A stretch of 12,756 nt of DNA from the NCBI GenBank assembly GCA_026770585.1, contig MU646877.1, forward strand, positions 268,318 through 281,073, read 5' to 3'. This DNA comes from Baffinella frigidus. Its lineage: Eukaryota > Cryptophyceae > Cryptomonadales > Baffinellaceae. A program made the position numbers and the translations under genes. How positions within the stretch are numbered: the first letter of the stretch is position 1; every line of letters starts with the position of its first letter. This document shows, one piece after another, positions 7,311 to 12,756 of the stretch. The notes under the pieces were generated by a model. It was not told the DNA's origin, searched no databases, and was given only the letters and a program-made list of their open reading frames with translations.

Positions 7311-7412
7311 CTGCGCGTGCGCGAGGGTGGGCACGGAGGTGTGCAGGAGGAGGTAAGCCATCACGCCCGCGGGGCCGCGGTTGATGCCCATGTGGCAGTG
7401 CACCCAGCACGC
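7311..7412 (-). CDS. Candidate internal exon, 34 codons, family unknown
   Basis: On the minus strand this block is preceded by a good acceptor (pyrimidine-rich, ending CCCTCAG at 7413) and followed by a good donor (CAG|GTAAAT at 7310). In between is one open phase-0 frame beginning ACWVHCHMGINRG and ending GVMAYLLLHTSVPTLAHAQ. I do not recognise the protein. Its 3' part recurs three more times nearby (6141-6470 with a GA expansion, 6835-6876, 7219-7262), always with the telomere-like tract on the same side. It could continue the frame that starts at 8150, since the phases agree. No function can be assigned. Confidence 0.4.
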
Positions 7413-7541
7413 CTGAGGGCAGCAAGACGTTTATTGGTACCACCGCCGCCGCCGCTGTGTATGCACCCCCCACAGAGGCTGTGTCTCGCGCTGCCGCTTT
7501 GTATGCACCCCCGCAAAGGCTGTGACCGAGTAGGACTGAAT

Positions 7542-8732
<1,191 letters not shown>

Positions 8733-8787
8733 GCGACTCTGCCTTAGGCAACCTTCTGTGTATGTGCGCGTGAGCGCACTGCAGTAC

Positions 8788-8804
8788 TGGTGTTTTCAGC
8801 ACCA
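8788..8804 (+). promoter_or_regulatory. Candidate histone mRNA 3' stem-loop
   Basis: A small inverted repeat 56 bases after the H3 stop codon. TGGTG pairs with CACCA around TTTTCAG, and a T-G wobble extends the stem to 6 bp with a 5-base loop. Position, stem length and the T-rich loop followed by CAG resemble the stem-loop bound by SLBP in replication-dependent histone mRNAs. The loop is one base longer than the usual four, so this is a likely but divergent example. It implies S-phase-coupled, non-polyadenylated H3 mRNA, although a normal poly(A) signal lies downstream. Confidence 0.55.
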
Positions 8805-8875
8805 CAACGATAGGGGCTGCGCTGGCGCGCACGCGAGATGGTTCGATCCCGTCGGCTTCTGGCCTTGCATTTCAA

Positions 8876-8881
8876 AATAAA
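8876..8881 (+). terminator. AATAAA poly(A) signal downstream of H3
   Basis: A perfect AATAAA 143 bases past the H3 stop and 71 bases past the stem-loop. It could be the actual 3' processing signal, or a back-up used outside S phase as in some algal and animal histone genes. AATAAA can occur by chance, but it is rare in sequence this GC-rich. Confidence 0.4.
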
Positions 8882-8959
8882 GGCACCACAAACCTCTCTC
8901 GCTGCTTGTCGCCAACACGACCAGTCCTCTCCCCCGACTCCCTGGGCACACAACGTGTA

Positions 8960-9105
8960 CAGGGGTACCTCGCTCATCAGAAACCGCCCCCGCCCCTAGG
9001 ACCACCAAGAAAAAGCCCAACCCCTAGGACAACCGTAGGGCCCTAGGCATAGCCCTACTGTAGTTTCCTGGGGGGGTGCGGTTTCTTATGAGCGAGGTAC
9101 CCCTG
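8960..9105. mobile_element. Foldback element FB-A, copy 6, 3' of histone H3
   Basis: 146 bp, flanked by TA on both sides. The left arm contains a partial tandem duplication of CCCCTAGGAC (8994-9034), which explains the extra length. It is the first repeat downstream of the H3 transcription unit. Confidence 0.85.
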
Positions 9106-9170
9106 TAGAGTGCTCATGGCCTGTTGACAGGTCCTGCTCAACCAGAGCCTCTGTGAGGGGGGATGCAGGG

Positions 9171-9332
9171 TCTAGCTCTGTCCCACTTTGATTTGGGCTC
9201 ATCATCAATTCGCCCCCCCTCTGAATTTCCCATGTGAATTTTGCACCCCCCCCCCCAGGAAATTCACATGGGAAATTTGGGGGGGGGGGGCGAATTGATG
9301 ATGAGCTCAAATCAAAGTGGGACAGAGCTAGA
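9171..9332. mobile_element. Foldback element FB-D, 162 bp
   Basis: Arms of about 70 bp: TCTAGCTCTGTCCCACTTTG through ATCATCAATTCG, then C-runs and GAATTTCCCATGTGAATT, mirrored on the right. The very high arm identity suggests recent origin. Flanked by GGG on both sides. Confidence 0.9.
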
Positions 9333-9468
9333 GGGTGGCCGTGTTGGTTCAACGGCAGTGTCTTCGTTGTTGCAGCCACACGATGCACGCTGTGCAGTAT
9401 TCAGGCGGGATGGACCTGAAGGGCTTTAGAGCGCGTACATGTACATGTACTGGTACGCGGGAAAGGTA

Positions 9469-9583
9469 CAGGGGTCACTCGAAAGTCTAGACCACGCACC
9501 GCCCTAGGGTCCTCATAGGACTGGTCCTAGGAGCACAGGCCATCCTCTGGACGGTGCGTGCCCTTGACATCGAGTGAAACGTG
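9469..9583. mobile_element. Foldback element FB-F
   Basis: 115 bp between TA dinucleotides (9467-9468 and 9584-9585). Left end CAGGGGTCACTCGAAAGTC, with inner arm CCACGCACCG; the right end carries CGGTGCGTG and TCGAGTGAAACGTG. The core CCCTAGGGTCC...GGTCCTAGG resembles the cores of FB-A and FB-B. Confidence 0.75.
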
Positions 9584-9585
9584 TA

Positions 9586-9685
9586 CAGTGGTACCTCGCT
9601 CATAACAAACCGCGCCCCCCTAGGACCCTACAGTACAGGGGTACCTCGCTCATAAGAAACCGCCCCCCGCTAGGACCATACAGTA
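9586..9685. mobile_element. Two tandem left halves of FB-A, 50-bp period
   Basis: 9586-9635 and 9636-9685 are both the left arm plus half core of FB-A, each ending in CAGTA. The second continues at 10587 beyond the FB-G insertion. The first has no clear right half. Consistent with one FB-A inserted at the TA of another. Confidence 0.8.
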
Positions 9686-9736
9686 CAGGGGTTACTCGAA
9701 TTTAAGGTCACACACTTTTGAGCAGTGCAGTGTGCG

Positions 9737-9830
9737 GACGTTAAATTTAACGTCCGCAGAAAAGCAGTCAGTGTGTGTGACGTTAAATTTAACGTCCGCA
9801 GAAAAGCAGTCAGTGTGTGACGTTAAATGA
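9737..9830. repeat. 42-bp tandem repeat containing an 18-bp perfect palindrome
   Basis: GACGTTAAATTTAACGTC occurs at 9737-9754 and 9779-9796, with a third partial unit from 9819. The spacer is CGCAGAAAAGCAGTCAGTGT. Related units recur in opposite arm position at 10440-10530, so these are sub-terminal repeats of FB-G. Confidence 0.85.
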
Positions 9831-9933
9831 CCTTAAATTCAGCAAGGTTCGCGAAAAACGAGTGTGTGCGGACCTTGAATTCAGTACATCTACATGTACA
9901 ACCAAGACACGCGATCAGCTCGGCTGTCCTTTA

Positions 9934-10149
9934 TTAGACCCGTGCAACCTTGCTCTTCCTCTCAGCAAGAGGAACATCGTCCTCTGAATCCTCGCTCTCC
10001 TCCTCGCTCCCCTGCTCGCCCCCCTGCTCGCCTCCCTCCTCGCTCCCCTCCTCGCTCCCCTCCTCCTCATCCGAGGAGAGCTCGTCAGGGGGGTCAGGGG
10101 AGCGGGGAACTCCGGTCCCGAGGCGGGTTTTGACCATGTGAATGTCCAC
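9934..10149 (-). pseudogene. 3' end of an acidic-protein gene carried inside foldback element FB-G
   Basis: The minus-strand frame is rich in Glu, Ser and Gly (SSDEEEGSEEGSEEG, then EEESEDSEDD) and finishes with a basic tail, ERKSKVARV, then TAA. The acidic part is built from a tandem 9-12 base GAGGAGGGGAGC unit. Such acidic tracts are common in chromatin, nucleolar and transcription proteins, but no family can be named. The stop codon overlaps an AATAAA (9930-9935, minus), a typical gene end. The reading before about 10090 includes a GTCCCGAGGCGGG unit that also occurs at 803 and 2461-2550, so the true coding part probably begins downstream of it. It lies within the inverted termini of FB-G, which suggests captured cargo. 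Confidence 0.4.
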
Positions 10150-10586
10150 AATCGGGGACCCGAGGGTGAATGCTCATGACGGGGGCAGAGGAGGGCGGAG
10201 AGCATAGGACGCACGCTTTCTTAAGACACAGTTTGTATGGCGGTTCCCGATGATTTTGGATTTTTTTATTGGGGGTTGCACTGAATACATGTACATGAAA
10301 ATTTTCAAGTTGCACCACTCGGGAGCCCACTTTTTCCTGGGAAATGTGGAAAAAAAATTCGACCTGAAAATTCGCCAGCTCCATTCTCCGGGGGGGTAAG
10401 CACCCCAAAAGCCAAAAAAAATTCGCTGTTTTAACGCCACAAACGAAAAGCAGTCAGTGTGCGGACGTTAAATTAACGTCACACACGAAAAGCAGTCAGT
10501 GTGCGGACGTTAAATAAATAACGTCCGCATCGGATGATCCAGTGTGTGACCTTGTATTGTGTGACCTTAACTTCGAGTAAGGCCTG

Positions 10587-10656
10587 TAGGCTTATGCCTA
10601 GGGTCCTACGGTGGTCCTATTGGGGGCGGGCGTTTCTTATGAACGAGGCACCCCTG
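10587..10656. mobile_element. Right half of the FB-A split by FB-G
   Basis: Begins TAGGCTTATGCCTAGGGTCC and ends AACGAGGCACCCCTG. Joined to 9636-9685 with one TA removed, it gives a normal FB-A core like that at 4431-4547. Confidence 0.85.
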
Positions 10657-11093
10657 TATGGGCATGTCTCTCCGTGCAGGATATTTGGCGAGCCTGGACT
10701 CTTTTTTGATGCTTTGGTGCTTTATTTTACACTCACATCGAAGGCCACGCCCACCTCACTCTTGAGGAGTTGGGAACGATCTACGGGTGAGCTATGCAGG
10801 TTTGGCCGAGCCTCTAAGGACTCTGTTTCGCCCCCACGTTGACGGATTTGTATCACAACCCCAGGATGTCAACTTGAGAACACTCGGTCAGCCTTGTGTC
10901 TACATTGTACCCCTCTGCAGGGGTCATTCGCGAACAAGGACCCGCACCGTTGCTACGGTGGTCCTATGCAACTGCAGGCATGGCTGATGCTCGCTTCAGC
11001 ATCTGGCCGGGCGCGCACGCAGGACGGGGGTTTCCCCCCTCCCACCCTCGCCGAAACTATGAGTAGCCAGGTTTCGAACAGCGGCAACGTGTA
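10657..11093. other. No gene recognised
   Basis: 437 bp of ordinary-looking sequence. I see a weak foldback trace at 10909-10928 (GTACCCCTCTGCAGGGGTCA) and CTACGGTGGTCC at 10954-10965, probably decayed FB-A text. Frames here are short and one is made of FB-A sequence. Confidence 0.5.
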
Positions 11094-11160
11094 CAGGAGT
11101 ACATGTACCTCGCTCATAAGAACACGCCACCCCCCCTCAGGACCACCGTAGGGCCCAGGG
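11094..11160. mobile_element. FB-A left half cut off by a telomere-like tract
   Basis: CAGGAGTACATGTACCTCGC, with ACATGT inserted in the terminus, then CTCATAAG and the half core CCACCGTAGGGCCCAGGG. The right half is absent; CCCTCAA-type repeat starts at 11162. Other solo FB-A ends are at 728-749 (right) and 5538-5560 (left). Confidence 0.75.
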
Positions 11161-11161
11161 A

Positions 11162-11264
11162 ATTAAACCCTCAGCCCTCAACCCTCAACCCTCAACCCCA
11201 AACCGTCAACTCTAAACGCTAAACCCTATTCCCCAAACCCTCAACCTTTAACCCTAAACCCTAT
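11162..11264. repeat. Interstitial CCCTAAA-like tract, C-strand orientation
   Basis: AACCCTC, CCCTAAA and CCCCAAA variants. It directly replaces the missing right half of a foldback element that ends at 11160. Orientation is opposite to the tract at the right window edge. Confidence 0.9.
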
Positions 11265-11332
11265 GTCCTGAGATCAAGCTCTCTTCAAACAGCAATGGAT
11301 TCCCGAAAGAGGAGGTGGCCGTGTCTCTGGCA

Positions 11333-11437
11333 TGTCCCTGAAGTGGCCAGGGGGTCATATTTGACCCTCCACAGGTCCTAGGCTCCTAAGTATGACCTAC
11401 CGTAGGAGCGTATTGGCTACTGGCCACTTCAGGGATA
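11333..11437. mobile_element. Foldback element FB-B, copy 4
   Basis: Ends TGTCCCTGAAGTGGCCAG and CTGGCCACTTCAGGGATA; sub-hairpin GGGTCATATTTGACCC. It is joined head to tail with the next copy through a shared ATAT. Confidence 0.85.
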
Positions 11438-11539
11438 TCCCTTAAGCGGCCAGTAGGCTCATACGCCCTACCGTAGGGCCCTAAGACCTGCCTAGGACCT
11501 CTGCGGGTCGTTTTCGACCCGCTGGCCACTTGAGGGATA
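11436..11539. mobile_element. Foldback element FB-B, copy 5, opposite orientation
   Basis: Ends TATCCCTTAAGCGGCCAG and CTGGCCACTTGAGGGATA. Here the sub-hairpin GCGGGTCGTTTTCGACCCGC lies near the right end, so the core is inverted relative to copy 4. Confidence 0.85.
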
Positions 11540-11573
11540 TACCGACCAGCGGGCGCGGTCGTATATCAGAGGG

Positions 11574-11672
11574 TCTGGGGGTACAACCCCGTGTAAAGTC
11601 ACTCCGGTCATCCTACACGGGACTGTATCCCCAGGTTACCTGAGTGACTTTACACGAGGTTATATTCCCAGA
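11574..11672. mobile_element. Foldback element FB-H, 99 bp
   Basis: Arms TCTGGGGGTACAACCCCGTG then TAAAGTCACTC, mirrored by GAGTGACTTTACACGAGG and CCCAGA. GCGGGCGC occurs on both sides (11549 and 11673), though not flush on the left. Confidence 0.75.
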
Positions 11673-11898
11673 GCGGGCGCTAGTCCTATGCGACCTCGAA
11701 TTGTGAGACGGTCCACTGACACTAAATTCTCGATTTACTTTACCCGCAATGTACCACACACATTCCCAGTCGTGTGGAATGTCCTGTTTTTTTCTTCTGC
11801 CAGGGGCAGTCTACTCGACATCAGTACAGGGATATCTGGGCTATACGAAACCAGAACTTAAGAACACAGACCGGATTTGGGCCCCCCGTTTTCGCAAT

Positions 11899-11951
11899 TT
11901 AGTACCAGAGGGTTGACAAAATCTTGCGTTTAGTCAACCCTCTGGTACTAA
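11899..11951. repeat. Small hairpin FB-I
   Basis: TTAGTACCAGAGGGTTGAC and its perfect complement around a 15-base loop. It is embedded between two imperfect direct repeats containing AAGAACACAGA and CCCGTTTTC (11859-11894 and 11954-11994). Confidence 0.85.
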
Positions 11952-11995
11952 TTTAAGAAAACAGAAACTGACCGATGTCGGAGCACCCGTTTTCA

Positions 11996-12102
11996 TATCC
12001 CTCAAGTGGCCAGGCGGTCACATTTGACCGCCAAGAGGTCCTAGGTAGGTCCTAGCGGGCCCTACGGTAGGGCGTATGCGCCTACTGGCCACTTGATGGA
12101 TA
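11996..12102. mobile_element. Foldback element FB-B, copy 6
   Basis: Ends TATCCCTCAAGTGGCCAG and CTGGCCACTTGATGGATA; sub-hairpin GGCGGTCACATTTGACCGCC; core CCTACGGTAGGGCGTATGCG. A solo right end of the same family is at 212-249. Confidence 0.85.
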
Positions 12103-12137
12103 GCCCAGATACCCCTGTACCACGAAACCCGAGTTGG

Positions 12138-12245
12138 CTACCCCGGCCAGACGTTGGGGCTGAGACAGTAGTCGGCATAGCGGCGGGTGCGGGCGCGGCC
12201 ACACACGTCCCAGAACGCCGCGAATCCGTCGTTCACCACCGTATA
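12138..12245 (-). pseudogene. C-terminal exon copy 1
   Basis: Reads YTVVNDGFAAFWDVCGR to SPNVWPG and TAG, 35 codons, differing from copy 2 at two residues (A for P and T for P). Upstream on the minus strand is an in-frame TAG at the border (CTATAG|TATACGG), so it cannot be extended as an open frame. It is either an exon with an acceptor AG or a truncated duplicate. About 115 bp of nucleotide identity to 12371-12478 extends slightly past the stop. Confidence 0.45.
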
Positions 12246-12319
12246 CTATAGCTCGGGAGGTTCACCTACCCAGAGTCATATATCACCAAGTCTCCCTTAA
12301 GTGCCCAGGCCCGCAAATC

Positions 12320-12375
12320 CGTATACGAGGCAACCGTATACGAAGGCAACTAACCCGTATACGAAGATGACTAAC
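12320..12375. repeat. Three CCGTATACGA units
   Basis: CGTATACG (self-complementary) at about 12321, 12335 and 12357, with CAACTAAC or GACTAAC spacers. It lies between C-terminal exon copies 1 and 2. Confidence 0.8.
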
Positions 12376-12517
12376 CCGGCCAGACGTTGGGGCTGAGACA
12401 GTAGTCGGCATAACGGCGGGGGCGGGCGCGGCCACACACGTCCCAGAACGGCGCGAATCCGTCATTCACCACCGTGTACTGCTTTCGGGCTTGGAGTTTA
12501 GGGTTCGGAGTTCCCAT
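12371..12517 (-). CDS. C-terminal exon copy 2, complete, family unknown
   Basis: Minus-strand frame of 48 codons from an ATG at 12517 to TAG at 12371. The conserved part starts after an acceptor-like GAAAGCAG (12479) and reads YTVVNDGFAPFWDVCGR to YADYCLSPNVWPG. Two other copies exist (12141-12245 and 12562-12616), and the homology of copy 1 begins exactly at this AG border, which favours a real exon edge. The first 13 codons are partly telomere-like sequence and are probably intron. High GC at third positions supports coding descent. No family recognised. Confidence 0.4.
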   Translation of the reverse strand: MGTPNPKLQARKQYTVVNDGFAPFWDVCGRARPRRYADYCLSPNVWPG

Positions 12518-12561
12518 TTTTTTGAGGATTCGGAGTTCCCGAACAGGTTTAGGGTTCGGAG

Positions 12562-12616
12562 GTCCCAGAAGGGTGCAAACCCGTCGTTCACCACCGTGTA
12601 CTGCTTTCGGGCTTGG
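12562..12616 (-). pseudogene. C-terminal exon copy 3, truncated after FWD
   Basis: Reads QARKQYTVVNDGFAPFWD, then departs from the other copies and runs into CTCCGAACCCTAAACC. Only the 5' half of the exon survives. It is flanked on both sides by telomere-like repeat, as part of the terminal mosaic. Confidence 0.45.
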
Positions 12617-12756
12617 GGTTTAGGGTTCGAGGTTCAGGGTTCAAGGTGTAATTTAAGGTTGAGGGAGTGGAGTGTAGGGTTTAGGGTTTAGGGTTTGGGG
12701 TTTAGGGTTTGGGGTTTAGGGTTTGAGGTTTGGGGTTTAGGGTTTAGGGTTTAGGG
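12614..12756. repeat. TTTAGGG tract reaching the window edge
   Basis: G-strand units that become more regular to the right, ending in three perfect TTTAGGG repeats at the last base. The orientation is that expected of a right-hand chromosome end. Smaller patches lie at 12491-12505 and 12547-12556. Whether this is the terminal telomere cannot be told from the window. Confidence 0.9.

Larger units (their letters stand above)
9686..10586. mobile_element. Foldback element FB-G, 901 bp, with cargo, inserted in FB-A
   Basis: Terminal inverted repeats: left CAGGGGTTACTCGAATTTAA, right the complement of CAGGCCTTACTCGAAGTTAA, continuing as GGTCACAC on both. It is flanked by TA (9684-9685 and 10587-10588). 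The interior holds GACGTTAAATTTAACGTC tandem units near both ends (9737-9830 and 10440-10530), the acidic gene 3' end (9934-10149), and about 290 bp of AT-richer sequence (10150-10440) that I cannot identify. No transposase is visible, so it is non-autonomous. The CAGGGGT terminus and TA target link it to FB-A. Confidence 0.75.

Noticed and set aside
8837-8853. tRNA-like T-arm with GGTTCGATCCC
   Set aside because: A 5-bp stem and 7-base loop fit, but no matching acceptor stem, D-arm or A box exists upstream, and it lies in the H3 3' region.
8744-9020. Frames beginning MSEVPLY and similar
   Set aside because: The peptide is the translated FB-A terminus (also at 183-443 and 4074-4448); it recurs wherever the element does.
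10534-10842. Plus-strand frame of 102 codons
   Set aside because: First half is FB-G and FB-A sequence; the rest lacks codon bias or any recognisable motif.
12283-12465. Minus-strand 60-codon frame
   Set aside because: Out of frame with the conserved C-terminal exon copies, whose frame is supported by conservation between copies.

Overview
This window looks like a subtelomeric or telomere-repeat-rich stretch of a nuclear chromosome from a GC-rich unicellular eukaryote, most likely an alga or related protist. The evidence is an intact canonical histone H3 gene, intron-like junctions, AATAAA signals, many degenerate and some perfect TTTAGGG/CCCTAAA (Arabidopsis-type) telomere tracts, and coding segments whose third codon positions are nearly all G or C. 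I cannot name the species. Nothing looks bacterial or viral: there are no operons, ribosome binding sites, rRNA, recognisable tRNA or CRISPR.

Layout. 1-1300 holds dispersed repeats, one foldback element and little else. 1300-2163 (minus) is a WD40-repeat gene remnant with two compensating frame breaks; its 5' end runs into a CCATAAA/CCCTAAA array (2163-2453), followed by a 20-bp-period array. 2560-5570 is packed with non-autonomous foldback (hairpin) elements, some nested, plus older dispersed repeats. 5570-7412 alternates telomere-like tracts with short coding-looking blocks on the minus strand and a long GA microsatellite. 7542-8150 (minus) is an unrecognised GC-rich reading frame that starts 171 bp from, and divergent to, the intact histone H3 gene (8322-8732, plus). 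H3 is followed by a histone-type 3' stem-loop candidate and an AATAAA. 8960-11160 is a second foldback cluster, including a 901-bp element inserted at a TA dinucleotide inside another element and carrying the 3' end of an acidic-protein gene. 11162-11264 is another CCCTAAA-like tract, 11333-12102 a third foldback cluster, and 12138-12756 a mosaic of three copies of a C-terminal coding exon with TTTAGGG tracts running to the window edge.

Only H3 is a confident complete gene. The most interesting idea is a minus-strand gene model running from 8150 towards 5574. Its candidate exons (7695-8150, 7311-7412, 5796-5842, 5574-5628) are in mutually consistent phase and have splice-like borders. Its candidate introns are partly made of telomere-like repeat, and copies of one exon's 3' end are scattered among those repeats. 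A second strong theme is a set of foldback families (called FB-A to FB-I here) that share termini and a CCTAGG/CCTACNGTAGGGC core and insert into one another at TA. Family names are labels for this window only.
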